Assembly (NCBI RefSeq): GCF_024807945.1
Contig: NZ_JANUFD010000001.1
Span: 682,001-746,000, forward strand
Reading direction: 5' to 3'
DNA length: 64,000 nt
DNA from: Pseudomonas sp. JUb42
Lineage (GTDB): Bacteria; Pseudomonadota; Gammaproteobacteria; Pseudomonadales; Pseudomonadaceae
A program made the position numbers and the translations under genes. Each line of letters starts with the position of its first letter. Within the stretch, counting starts at the first letter, position 1. A model generated the notes under the pieces. The model saw only the letters and a program-made list of their open reading frames with translations. It was not told where the DNA came from and searched no databases. This document shows, in pieces, positions 23,933 through 33,095 of the stretch.

Positions 23933-24408
23933 ATTTGCATTGTCCGTTAGCAATGCCACCGCTTATCGCTTCTCAAACGATGAAGAGGTGGCGACTGTGA
24001 AACGGGGTGAGAAGCCGGGTGGAAATGCAAGAAAGCCCCGGTCAGACCGAAGTCTGCCCGCCACAGCCGCCATAAAGCATTTACCGAAAATCGCTCGGTA
24101 AAGAGTCTGACGGACTCGTTCTTACATTATCCAAAACCACGGGTTCTCACGCCCGACCACCGAAGTTTTTCAGTGGCGGGGCGCAGACTAGTCCGGGAAA
24201 TTCGCAGAAACAAGCGGCCGGGATTGTTAAGGAAATTTCCCTCAAAAGAAAGAGAGCGGTCCTGCAAATTCGTCACAGCGGGTGAGCGAAAGTCTCGTCC
24301 CAACAGGTGTTTGTGGGAGCGAGGCTTGCCCGCGAAGGCCTGGACGCGGTATGCCTGATACACCGCGTCGCCCTTTTCGCGGGCAAGCCTCGCTCCCACA
24401 GATTGGCA
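23933..24408. other. Intergenic stretch with three small stem-loops and a REP element
   Basis: Within 75 bases lie CAGAC-CGAA-GTCTG (24043-24056), TTTACCGA-N7-TCGGTAAA (24080-24102) and GAGTC-TGACG-GACTC (24103-24117). The REP at 24312-24400 follows. The hairpins could belong to a small RNA or to the leader of the DUF6124 gene. No coding sequence is supported. Confidence 0.35.
24312..24400. repeat. REP-type inverted repeat, GCGAGGCTTGCCCGCGAA family
   Basis: TGTGGGAGCGAGGCTTGCCC and its inverse GGGCAAGCCTCGCTCCCACA are perfect over about 20 bases. The element abuts the 3' end of the regulator gene and may act as its transcript end. Confidence 0.85.
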
Positions 24409-27225
24409 TCAGTTGCAGCTACGCACGTTCAGCGTCAGCTCGTACGGCGTTAGCCGCGCCATATCCGCCGAAATCCGCGCCGTCCAGAAACTCGCGCCCT
24501 GGGTATCTGCTTCGTGCATGGCTTCGTTGAGGATCTTCTGCACCTGGGGCAGCAACTGCGGATTGCCCTGGCCGAGCAGCAGTTGGGCCTTGACCCGCAG
24601 CAGCTCGGGGCGGAACCAGTGCTCATGGCGGGCGGCGGTGATGAGCAGGGTTTCGTCCAGCACCTCTACGCCCAGTTGGCTCAAGCCAAGCATGGCCAGG
24701 CCCTGGGCGTATTCGCTGCGCACCAGGCTGTATATCGGGCTGTCGCCCAGCTCATGCAGTTGATTGAGCACTTCACCCAGGCGCGGCACGCCTTCTTCGG
24801 GAGCGCCGTCGCGGATCAACAGGATGTGTTCGAAACAGCGGGTAAACAGGCGCCAGATATGTAGGTCGTTGCGGGCCACGCTGTCTTGCAACAGCTTGAG
24901 AAAGTGCCGGGTTTTCTGCACATGGCCGACCAGCAGCGTAGCGGGAATGGCGCTCAGGCTCAGGGTGTACCAGAGGCTCGCCGGGTGCAGGGCGCGCATG
25001 GCTTCTTCGACGTTGCCGTCGATGGTCAACAGGGCCTGGCCGACATGGCCTTGCAATAACTGGATCTGCGCCTTGAGCGAGCGCGCGCCGATGCGTTGGT
25101 CGAAATGGGTGTCGATGATATGGCTGCGTGGCGACAGCGGTGAACTCAAGGCCTCACTGATAGCCTGGCGCGCGCCGTCCAGATCGGCCATGTGAAACAG
25201 CGGTGCGGCACGCATGCGTCGGCCCAGCAACAGGCGGTCGGCACTGCCGCTGCTTTCGCTGAGCTGGACATAACGATTGGCCAGCTCAAGCGCTTCCTGA
25301 TGCTGATTGCTGCAGCAGCGGTCGTTCCACAGGCCCCACAGGCCGCGCAGTTCGTGTTCGGTATCGCCGAGGGTGCGGGCGTCTTCGATCACCAGCTTCC
25401 AGGCGTCGCGAATCTTCTGCCCGGCGCCGTAGGTCAGCACCATGACACTGGCCGAGACGGTCAGCAGCAACATGCGCTGGCGCGGCATCACCGAGGCGAA
25501 ATGCGCGGCGATCTGCAGGCCGCGATTGACCCAGTCATGGCACTCGCCAACCCGCGACAAGCGCAGCCAGAGTGGCACGCTCATCAGCGTCAGTTCGACG
25601 CCCAGCGCCTGATCGCCGTCCAGGGAGTACGCCCAGTTCAAGGCCGAACGCACGCAATCGATTTCTGCGGCATACAGCGCCAGCCAGGCATCGTTGCCCA
25701 TGCTGTCGAGGCTTTGCACGGCGCGGCGTTGTTCACTCAAGGTGTAGGTGGCGTGGCGGCGCGCGGTGTCTGGCGCTTCAAGGTGCTGAGCGAGTTTTTC
25801 TGCGGCATACAGGCGCGTGGTTTCCAGCAGGCGATAACGTTTGACCGGGATGGCGGAACCGGCAATCAGCAGGGATTTGTCCATCAGGCTTTCCAGCAGC
25901 GCGGCCGGGTCATGGGCCTCGCCCTGACTGAGATCGATCACGGCCATCACCGCGCCGAGGGTAAAGGCGCCGGTAAATACCGAGAGCTGGCGCAGCATGG
26001 CCTGTTCGTCGGCCGAGAGCATGGCGTAGGTCCAGTCCAGCGCCGCGCTGAGGGTGCGATGACGTGGCTGGGCGGTGCGCCGACCGGTCATTTGCAGGCG
26101 GAAGCTGCCGTCGAGCAATTCCACCAGATAGGCGATACCGAACGTGCGCACCCGGGCGGCGGCGATCTCGATGGCCAGGGCATTGCCGTCGAGCTTGCGG
26201 CAGATGGCGGCGGTGGCGGCGACATCGGCGTCGTTGAAAACAAAGTCCGGATCATGGGCGGCAACCCGTTCGACGAACAACTGGATGCCGGAATAGGCCA
26301 GGGCTTCATACGCGGTGAGCCCGGCATCGTCCGGGGGGACTTGCAGCGGGGCCAGGTCGTGGACGAATTCGCCGTCGGCGTGCAGCGGCTCGCGACTGGT
26401 GATCAGCACACAGCACTGCGGCGCCAGGCGCAACAGGGTTTCCACGGCATTGGCAGTTTCTTCGAGGACGTGCTCGCAGTTGTCGAGGATCAACAGCTGG
26501 CGGTGCTGTTCAAAGCTGCTGCCGATGTCCTGCAAGGGGTCAGTACTCGCCGAGTTGATCCCCAGGGCGGAGGCCAGCATGCCATTGACCAACAACGCGC
26601 CGCTGACCGGTGCCAGATCGAGAAAGGCCATGCCTTGGGGAAAGTGCTCGGTCAGGCTGTTGGCCAACGCCAGGGCGACGGTGGTCTTGCCCATGCCGCC
26701 GGGGCCGGTAATGGTGACAAAGCGGCGTTGTTGTAGCTGTTCGCCCAGACTCTGCAGTAACGCATTGCGGCCGATAACCTGGCTGTTGAGGGGCGGCAGT
26801 TCAGCGCAGGCCTGCACTGCGGGTGGTGCGATGACTTGCTGGGGCATTTCCTGAATGGTGACCGGCGCGACAAAGCGGTAGCCGCGGCCCGGCACGGTGA
26901 CGATATAGGCAAAGTCGCCATCATCGCCCAGTGCCCGGCGCAGGGTTACGACCTGGGCGCGCAGGTTGCACTCTTCGACAATGACCTTGGGCCAGACCAG
27001 TGCAAGCAGTTCGTTCTTTTCCAGCAGCTCTCCGGCGCGGGTGGCCAGGGCGATGAGTAGCAACAGGGCCCGGCTGCCCAGTTGCACCGGTTCGCCATGC
27101 TTGAACAGCAGGTGCTGCTGGACATAGAGCGCGAAGGGGCCGAAGCAGATGGCGTTTTCCGGGTCAGGCGTATCCAGCGCGCTGAGTGGGGCCATCTTTG
27201 CGAGACTGCTTCTGTTGGGGGTCAT
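24409..27225 (-). CDS. Winged-helix DNA-binding P-loop ATPase regulator with C-terminal helical repeats
   Basis: The 938-residue protein starts with an OmpR/PhoB-type winged helix (about residues 27-115: VQLGSRALLLLIALATRAGE, then IVEECNLRAQVVTLRRALGD, ending VPGRGYRFVAP). An NB-ARC-like ATPase follows, with Walker A GPGGMGKTT near 173-181 and Walker B LLILDNCEH near 247-255. The C-terminal half is TPR-like helices. This is a STAND-type one-component regulator whose ligand is unknown. AAAGG precedes the ATG at 27225. Proximity to the T3SS and the preference of OmpR-type domains for direct repeats make it a candidate T3SS regulator. The family is common in pseudomonads, so the link is speculative. 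Confidence 0.85.
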   Translation of the reverse strand: MTPNRSSLAKMAPLSALDTPDPENAICFGPFALYVQQHLLFKHGEPVQLGSRALLLLIALATRAGELLEKNELLALVWPKVIVEECNLRAQVVTLRRALGDDGDFAYIVTVPGRGYRFVAPVTIQEMPQQVIAPPAVQACAELPPLNSQVIGRNALLQSLGEQLQQRRFVTITGPGGMGKTTVALALANSLTEHFPQGMAFLDLAPVSGALLVNGMLASALGINSASTDPLQDIGSSFEQHRQLLILDNCEHVLEETANAVETLLRLAPQCCVLITSREPLHADGEFVHDLAPLQVPPDDAGLTAYEALAYSGIQLFVERVAAHDPDFVFNDADVAATAAICRKLDGNALAIEIAAARVRTFGIAYLVELLDGSFRLQMTGRRTAQPRHRTLSAALDWTYAMLSADEQAMLRQLSVFTGAFTLGAVMAVIDLSQGEAHDPAALLESLMDKSLLIAGSAIPVKRYRLLETTRLYAAEKLAQHLEAPDTARRHATYTLSEQRRAVQSLDSMGNDAWLALYAAEIDCVRSALNWAYSLDGDQALGVELTLMSVPLWLRLSRVGECHDWVNRGLQIAAHFASVMPRQRMLLLTVSASVMVLTYGAGQKIRDAWKLVIEDARTLGDTEHELRGLWGLWNDRCCSNQHQEALELANRYVQLSESSGSADRLLLGRRMRAAPLFHMADLDGARQAISEALSSPLSPRSHIIDTHFDQRIGARSLKAQIQLLQGHVGQALLTIDGNVEEAMRALHPASLWYTLSLSAIPATLLVGHVQKTRHFLKLLQDSVARNDLHIWRLFTRCFEHILLIRDGAPEEGVPRLGEVLNQLHELGDSPIYSLVRSEYAQGLAMLGLSQLGVEVLDETLLITAARHEHWFRPELLRVKAQLLLGQGNPQLLPQVQKILNEAMHEADTQGASFWTARISADMARLTPYELTLNVRSCN

Positions 27226-28002
27226 GATTAAACCTTTATGAATGAGGTTCTTATCGGCGATCAGGGGAACGCGCCTTTTTGGTTTCCATGTTCAGACAAA
27301 CGGCATTATCCACAGCGATAGTTACTGTTTTGGGTTCGGTTAATTACTTGTGTATGGCTAAGTGCCAGACTTTGACCGTGATCAATCACTATTGTTTTGC
27401 CTGCGGCCGCCACCCGACAACATTTCTCCGTGCACCATAGATGGGCAACTTGCGAGAAACGATCGCGGTTATAGACCTGCATTGCGCAATGGATACATTG
27501 ACTAAGCAGATACTGTGCCAAATATTGCAATTTATTTCGGAGGGTAACTGACTGAATTCTATTGGAAAGTAAATGTGAAGTTTGATTACTCCATCACATT
27601 GTTCGGAAAGCCGAATTTCACCGGGTATTTTGTTCGGAATGCCGAATTTCTACAGCGCGGTTCGGCTAATGTTTGCGGGTCAGCATCAAGGTGGGAAAAG
27701 ACTGACTAATGGTTAGCCATGTCTTGGCAGACTTAATTTCAAAGGCTTTGCTGCGAATCATAAGTTCTCACGGAGGCACTTGAGGAGGGAGGGGTACTTC
27801 AACCCGGTATTGCCGTTGGACTTCGTTAAACGCCGTGGAATGTTATAAACAGTTAATTCAATGAAGGTTTTTTGTAGTGGCGGTAATCCGCCACCTTGCT
27901 GTTTGTAGGCCTGTCAGGAAGATACTCGCAGCAGCTGAATTAAAAACGACACATTTCATTCATTTGCGACAAGTATCTGCCCGGCCAACAGCGTCAGTCC
28001 AC
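27226..28002. promoter_or_regulatory. AT-rich upstream region of the regulator gene with tandem palindromes
   Basis: These 777 bases are clearly AT-richer than the surrounding genes. Two near-identical palindromes lie at 27602-27615 and 27633-27646, with a half site at 27661-27665. The region separates the leftward regulator gene from the leftward PA2817-like gene upstream of it, so regulation of the regulator gene itself is the likeliest role. No protein with a ribosome site was recognised here. Confidence 0.45.
27602..27646. promoter_or_regulatory. Tandem palindromes TTCGGAANGCCGAA, operator candidate
   Basis: TTCGGAAAGCCGAA (27602-27615) and TTCGGAATGCCGAA (27633-27646) each have TTCGG/CCGAA arms. 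They are 31 bp apart, about three helical turns. GTTCGG follows again at 27660-27665. Tandem helically phased palindromes suggest cooperative binding of a dimeric regulator. Confidence 0.45.
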
Positions 28003-28416
28003 TCAGTGCTTGCTGTTACCTTGCGCCGATAACGCCAGAAGTTGTTTCTCCCGACCCCAATCGAAAGGCTCGTCATTGGCTTCGGCTTCGTAACGACGTT
28101 CGTCCAGGGCCTGGTATAACTCGATTTCTTCATCGGGCATGAAGTGCAGGCAGTCACCGGCAAAGAACCACAGCAGGTCGCGGGGTACCAGATGGGCGAT
28201 CTGCGGATAACGCTGGATCACCTGGCACAGCAGGTCCTGGCCCAGGTACTGGCTTTCGATCGGGTCTTGCGGCAACAGGGTGATTAGCTCGTCGTAGCGC
28301 TCCATGAACAACTCATGGCTTTCTTCCGGCACCTGCTCGGCTTCGCCCAGCGCGACCAGAATGCCACGCAGGTGCGTGAGCAGAGTGAGATGGTGGTCGA
28401 GAGTGGCATCGGCCAT
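28003..28416 (-). CDS. PA2817-like conserved protein of unknown function
   Basis: The 137-residue soluble acidic protein carries RDLLWFFAGDCLHFMPDEEI and LLPQDPIESQYLGQDLLCQV, which I recognise as the pseudomonad PA2817-like family. Its neighbour on the same strand is fadE, as in P. aeruginosa. It has no signal or membrane segment. The biochemical role is unknown. Confidence 0.75.
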   Translation of the reverse strand: MADATLDHHLTLLTHLRGILVALGEAEQVPEESHELFMERYDELITLLPQDPIESQYLGQDLLCQVIQRYPQIAHLVPRDLLWFFAGDCLHFMPDEEIELYQALDERRYEAEANDEPFDWGREKQLLALSAQGNSKH

Positions 28417-28490
28417 GGGGATTCCTCAAAAGGGCAAAAAACAGGCGGGGAAGTATAAGGCCCATCATGCCGCCTGTGTTACTCACCTTG

Positions 28491-28652
28491 TGGGAGCGAG
28501 CTCTGTGAGGGCAAATTCTGTGGAAGAAAATCCGGTGGGAGCGAATTCTGTAGGAGCGAATTCTGTAGGAGCGAATTTATTCGCGAAGAGGCCAGGACAT
28601 TCGACGCATCTTCATCGCCTGGAACACCGCCTGAATCCGCTCCCACAAAGTA
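28491..28652. repeat. REPIN with amplified tail (15-bp tandem units)
   Basis: A GAATTCATTCGCGAA-family element has lost its right stem (GAATCCGCTCCCACAAA) but carries repeated copies of its left end. GGAGCGAATTCTGTA occurs at 28538 and 28553 and begins again at 28568, an exact 15-bp period. More degenerate versions run from 28491. A similar stepwise tail is present at 33884-34033. Confidence 0.75.
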
Positions 28653-28673
28653 TGCGCTTAGCGTGAGAGAGCT

Positions 28674-31124
28674 CTATCGAACCTTACCCTCACCCAACGT
28701 CAATTCATCCTTGTCGAAATCATCCACATCAATCACCCGGCGCCGTGCCGTTTCGGCTTCGCGCAGGCTGATGGCTTCGGCTGCCTGCAGTACGCCAGCC
28801 TCGACTGCGGCATCGATCAGGGCCTCGCCGGGGGCAGGGTTGATCTGACCGTTTTTAAGGCCGACATGCAGTTTCTTGTGCAACGGCTGAGCGGCGGCGA
28901 GCAGGTCGCTGGCGTGTTGCAGGGCGCCGACCGGGTCTTGTGGCGACTGCGGGCGATAGCAACCGGCGAGCACCGCTTCCAGGGTCGGATCGCCTTTGCT
29001 GCGGCCCAGTACCTGGGCGACAGCGGCATCCTGGGCGTCGCTCGGGCCTTTGTGACGGCGGCCAAAAGGGAACACCACGACGCGTAGCAAGCCGCCGAGG
29101 AAACGGTTGGGGAAGTTGCTCAGCAATTCGTCCAGGGCGCGTTCCGATTCGCCCAGGGCCTCGGCCATGGCCCAGTGGAACAGCGGGTGCAGGTAATCCG
29201 GTGAGTCGAGGTCGTGGTAGCGCTTGAGTGCCGCCGAGGCCAGGTATAGATGGCTGAGCACATCACCGAGGCGGGCGGAAAGGCGCTCGCGACGCTTCAG
29301 TTCGCCGCCCAGCAACATCATGCTCAGGTCGGCCAGCAGGGCGAAGGCTGCCGATTGCCGATTGAGTGCGCGGAAATAGCCCTGGCTGATGGCATCGCCG
29401 GGCGCTGCCTCGAAGCGGCCGAGGCCGAGGTTGAGGATAAAGGTGCTGGCGGCGTTGCTGACGGCAAAACCGATGTGCTGCAGCAGCAACTGATCGAATT
29501 CGAGCAGGGCCTGGTCATGATCGGCGCGACCGGCCAGGGCCATCTCCTTGAGTACGAACGGATGGCAGCGAATCGCGCCCTGGCCGAAGATCATCAGGTT
29601 GCGCGAGAGAATATTCGCGCCTTCGACGGTGATGAAGATTGGCGCACCCTGCCAGTTGCGGCCCAGGTAGTTGTTGGGGCCCATGATGATACCCTTGCCG
29701 CCATGCACGTCCATGGCGTGGCCGATGCATTCGCGGCCGCGTTCGGTGAGGTGGTACTTGAGGATCGCCGACAAGACCGAGGGTTTCTCCCCCAGATCGA
29801 CGGCATTGGCGGTGAGCATCCGCGCGCTGTCCATCAGCCAGGCATTGCCGCCGATGCGGGCCAGGGCTTCCTGAATGCCTTCGAAAGCTGCCAGGGGCAC
29901 GTTGAATTGTTCACGCACGTTGGCGTACTGGCCGGTGACCAGACTGGTGTATTTGGCGGCACCGGTGCCCACCGCAGGCAGGGAGATGGAACGGCCTACG
30001 GACAGGCAGTTCATCAACATCATCCAGCCCTTGCCGAGCATGGCCTGGCCGCCGATGAGGAAGTCCAGGGGAATGAATACGTCCTTGCCGGAGTTGGGGC
30101 CGTTCATGAACGCGGCGCCCAGTGGCAGGTGACGACGGCCGATGTCGACGCCTTCGGTTTCGGTGGGGATCAGTGCCAGGCTGATGCCCAGGTCCTCTTC
30201 TTCACCCAACAGGTGCTCGGGGTCGTAGGCCTTGAAGGCCAGGCCGAGCAGGGTGGCGACGGGGCCGAGGGTGATGTAGCGTTTTTCCCAGTTCAGGCGC
30301 AGGCCGATGACTTCTTCGCCTTGCCACTGGCCCTTGCAGATGATGCCGGTGTCGGGCATGGCGCCAGCGTCGGAGCCGGCCAGTGGGCCGGTGAGGGCAA
30401 AGCAGGGGATATCGTCGCCACGGGCCAGGCGCGGCAGATAGTGATTACGCTGTTCGTCGGTGCCGTAGTGCAACAGCAGTTCCGCCGGGCCGAGGGAATT
30501 GGGCACCATCACGGTGGAGGCCAGGTCGCCGCTGCGGGTTGCTAGCTTCATTGCCACTTGCGAGTGGGCATAGGCCGAGAAGCCTTTGCCGCCGTATTCC
30601 TTGGGGATGATCAGGGCGAAGAAGCCGTGTTGCTTGATATGTGCCCAGGCCTCGGGCGGTAGGTCCATGTCCTGGCCGATCTGCCAGTCGCTGACCATGG
30701 CGCAGAGCTCGTCCGTGGGACCGTCGATAAAGGCCTGCTCTTCTTCGGTGAGTTGCACTTTGGGGTAGGCCAGCAGGGTGTTCCAGTCCGGGCGACCGCT
30801 GAACAGCTCGCCGTCCCACCACACGGTGCCGGCATCGATGGCGTCGCGTTCGGTGGCCGACATGGGCGGCAGGACCTTCTTGAACCAACGGAACATCGGC
30901 GCGGTGAAGTACTGGCGACGCAGGTCCGGCAGGGCCAGGGGCAGGGCAACGGCGGCCCACAGCACCCAGAACACCAGCAACAAGCCACCCGGCGCCCGGC
31001 TGAAAATGCCCATGGCCAGCAGATAGACCGCCACGGCGCCCAGGGCAGTCATGGGCGGCGTACGTCGATGGGCCAGCCAGGCGATCCCGACGAGCAGCAG
31101 CACAATCCACAGCAACAACAGCAT
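28674..31124 (-). CDS. fadE: Long-chain acyl-CoA dehydrogenase FadE
   Basis: The ATG at 31124 has GGAGGAA upstream, giving 816 residues, the usual FadE length. The N-terminus has two membrane helices (LLLLWIVLLLVGIAWLAH). The central acyl-CoA dehydrogenase fold includes CFALTGPLAGSDAGAMPDTG and GGQAMLGKGWMMLMNCLSVG, and the C-terminal extension is specific to bacterial FadE. It catalyses the first, FAD-dependent step of fatty acid beta-oxidation at the inner membrane. Confidence 0.95.
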   Translation of the reverse strand: MLLLLWIVLLLVGIAWLAHRRTPPMTALGAVAVYLLAMGIFSRAPGGLLLVFWVLWAAVALPLALPDLRRQYFTAPMFRWFKKVLPPMSATERDAIDAGTVWWDGELFSGRPDWNTLLAYPKVQLTEEEQAFIDGPTDELCAMVSDWQIGQDMDLPPEAWAHIKQHGFFALIIPKEYGGKGFSAYAHSQVAMKLATRSGDLASTVMVPNSLGPAELLLHYGTDEQRNHYLPRLARGDDIPCFALTGPLAGSDAGAMPDTGIICKGQWQGEEVIGLRLNWEKRYITLGPVATLLGLAFKAYDPEHLLGEEEDLGISLALIPTETEGVDIGRRHLPLGAAFMNGPNSGKDVFIPLDFLIGGQAMLGKGWMMLMNCLSVGRSISLPAVGTGAAKYTSLVTGQYANVREQFNVPLAAFEGIQEALARIGGNAWLMDSARMLTANAVDLGEKPSVLSAILKYHLTERGRECIGHAMDVHGGKGIIMGPNNYLGRNWQGAPIFITVEGANILSRNLMIFGQGAIRCHPFVLKEMALAGRADHDQALLEFDQLLLQHIGFAVSNAASTFILNLGLGRFEAAPGDAISQGYFRALNRQSAAFALLADLSMMLLGGELKRRERLSARLGDVLSHLYLASAALKRYHDLDSPDYLHPLFHWAMAEALGESERALDELLSNFPNRFLGGLLRVVVFPFGRRHKGPSDAQDAAVAQVLGRSKGDPTLEAVLAGCYRPQSPQDPVGALQHASDLLAAAQPLHKKLHVGLKNGQINPAPGEALIDAAVEAGVLQAAEAISLREAETARRRVIDVDDFDKDELTLGEGKVR

Positions 31125-31186
31125 AGAAATTCCTCCGTGATGAGCAGTCAGCCAACTCCTGAGCACCTGAGTCGAGTGAGTTTTCT

Positions 31187-31256
31187 GTAGGAGCTGCCGC
31201 AGGCTGCGAAAGGTTTTGCCTGACCCACCGCTATCGCAGCCTGCGCCAGCTCCTAC
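31187..31256. repeat. REP-type inverted repeat, GCTGCCGCAGGCTGCGA family
   Basis: GTAGGAGCTGCCGCAGGCTG and the inverse CAGCCTGCGCCAGCTCCTAC flank a short spacer. This is the only copy of this fourth REP-like family in the window. It lies between fadE and the glutathione transferase gene. Confidence 0.75.
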
Positions 31257-31394
31257 TTAATTGGGTGTGTGGATAGTGACCCTCTGCCAGCGCTCTAGTT
31301 CGGCAGATGGCCGATGCGCAAGAACCTCTGGCCTGAACGCGGCCTCTGCAGAGTAGACTGTGGCCCATCTTTGGAGCGTATGCAGAGGCACGAC

Positions 31395-32018
31395 ATGCTG
31401 AAAATCTGGGGCCGCAAGAACTCGTCCAACGTGCGCAAGGCGCTGTGGATCGCCGAAGAACTCGGTATCCCTTACCAGAGCCTGGAGGCCGGTGGCGCGT
31501 TTGGCCTGGTGGAGGGGGCGGAGTACCGGGCGAAGAATCCCAACGGCCGCATCCCGATGATCGAGGATGGCGATTTCGTGTTGTGGGAATCCAACGCCAT
31601 CGTGCGCTACCTGGCCGCCCGTTACGCTGCGGACTCGCCGTTCTATCCTGCCGATATTCAAGAACGTGCCGCCGCAGACAAGTGGATGGACTGGACCACC
31701 TCGACTCTGGCCGATCCGTTCAAGCCGGTGTTCTGGGGCGTGCTGCGCACCCCGCCCGCGCAGCAGGACTGGGCGCAGATCAACGACGGGATCAAGGTTG
31801 TGCATGGCCTGCTACTGGTGGCGGACAAGGTCCTGGCCAGACAGCCGTACCTGTCCGGCGCGGAACTGGGCATGGGTGACATTCCCCTGGGCTGCTTTAT
31901 TTACGCCTGGTTTGAAATGCCGATTGAACGCCCGCCGCTGCCCAGCCTCGAAGCCTGGTACGAACGCCTGAAAGCGCGCCCAGCCTATCAACGGGCAGTT
32001 ATGACCGCGTTGAGTTAA
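31395..32018 (+). CDS. Glutathione S-transferase
   Basis: The ATG at 31395 (AGAGG upstream) gives 207 residues. The thioredoxin-like N-terminal domain carries KNSSNVRKALWIAEELG and the glutathione-contacting NPNGRIPMIEDGDFVLWESN. An all-helical C-terminal domain follows. Conjugation of glutathione to electrophiles is the family role; the substrate cannot be deduced. It is monocistronic. Confidence 0.9.
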   Translation: MLKIWGRKNSSNVRKALWIAEELGIPYQSLEAGGAFGLVEGAEYRAKNPNGRIPMIEDGDFVLWESNAIVRYLAARYAADSPFYPADIQERAAADKWMDWTTSTLADPFKPVFWGVLRTPPAQQDWAQINDGIKVVHGLLLVADKVLARQPYLSGAELGMGDIPLGCFIYAWFEMPIERPPLPSLEAWYERLKARPAYQRAVMTALS

Positions 32019-32162
32019 TACCTACTATCAATATATGTCGCTGTACTTGAGCGGCGCAGGCAAGCAACATTGCAGCCTGTCGTCGCTCTGACAAGAACGT
32101 TGAACGAAAGCGTACGGCCTCATCTATTTTCCTATTCTTCCTTTATTGGTGTTTTTTCCGAT

Positions 32163-33095
32163 ATGAGTTCCGCTCTGTCCATCCGGCAGCTAACCAAAAC
32201 CTACGGCAACGGTTTCCAGGCCCTGAGTGGTATCGATCTGGACGTGGCCGAAGGTGACTTCTTCGCCTTGCTCGGCCCTAACGGCGCCGGTAAATCCACC
32301 ACCATCGGCATCATCTCGACCCTGGTCAACAAGACCAGCGGCACGGTGAATATCTTTGGCCATGACCTGGACCGCGACCCGGCAGCGCTGAAGCGCTCCA
32401 TTGGCGTGGTGCCCCAGGAATTCAACTTCAACCAGTTCGAAAAGACCTTCGACATCGTCGTGACCCAGGCCGGTTACTACGGCATCCCGCCGAAGATCGC
32501 CAAGGAACGCGCCGAGCAGTACCTGACCCAGCTGGGCCTGTGGGACAAGCGCGATGTGCCGTCGCGTTCGCTGTCCGGCGGCATGAAGCGCCGTTTGATG
32601 ATCGCCCGGGCCCTGGTTCACGAGCCGCGCCTGCTGATCCTCGACGAGCCGACTGCGGGCGTGGATATCGAGCTGCGCCGGTCGATGTGGACCTTCCTCA
32701 CCGAGCTGAACGAGAAAGGCATCACCATCATCCTGACTACGCACTACCTGGAAGAGGCCGAGCAGCTGTGCCGCAATATCGGCATCATCGACCACGGCGT
32801 GATCGTGCAGAACACCAGCATGAAGAGCCTGCTCAACACGCTGCATGTCGAGACCTTCCTGCTTGACCTGAAGGACGCCTACCAGACGGCACCGTCGCTG
32901 ATCGGCTACCCATCGCGCCTGGTCGACAGCCACACCCTGGAAGTGCAGGTGGACAAAACCATCGGCATTACCGCGCTGTTCAGCCAACTGGCGACACAAA
33001 ACGTTGAAGTGCTGAGCCTGCGCAACAAGACCAATCGTCTCGAGGAGTTGTTCGTGTCACTGGTGGAAAAAAACCTGGCGAAGGTGGCGCAATGA
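32163..33095 (+). CDS. ABC exporter ATP-binding protein, YadG-like
   Basis: The 310-residue ATPase has Walker A GPNGAGKST near residues 40-48, signature LSGGMKRR near 138-145, Walker B LLILDEPTAGVD near 157-168 and the switch histidine in LTTHY. The C-terminal extension is typical of ABC-2 systems. It overlaps its permease gene by 4 bases. E. coli YadG is the closest named relative; the substrate is unknown. Confidence 0.9.
   Translation: MSSALSIRQLTKTYGNGFQALSGIDLDVAEGDFFALLGPNGAGKSTTIGIISTLVNKTSGTVNIFGHDLDRDPAALKRSIGVVPQEFNFNQFEKTFDIVVTQAGYYGIPPKIAKERAEQYLTQLGLWDKRDVPSRSLSGGMKRRLMIARALVHEPRLLILDEPTAGVDIELRRSMWTFLTELNEKGITIILTTHYLEEAEQLCRNIGIIDHGVIVQNTSMKSLLNTLHVETFLLDLKDAYQTAPSLIGYPSRLVDSHTLEVQVDKTIGITALFSQLATQNVEVLSLRNKTNRLEELFVSLVEKNLAKVAQ

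Noticed and set aside
25192..26736. 514-residue rightward open frame opposite the regulator
   Set aside because: Antisense to intact winged-helix and P-loop motifs; no features of its own.
28491..28652. CRISPR-like array suggested by 15-bp repeats
   Set aside because: The units are contiguous without spacers, derive from a REPIN end, and no cas genes are near.
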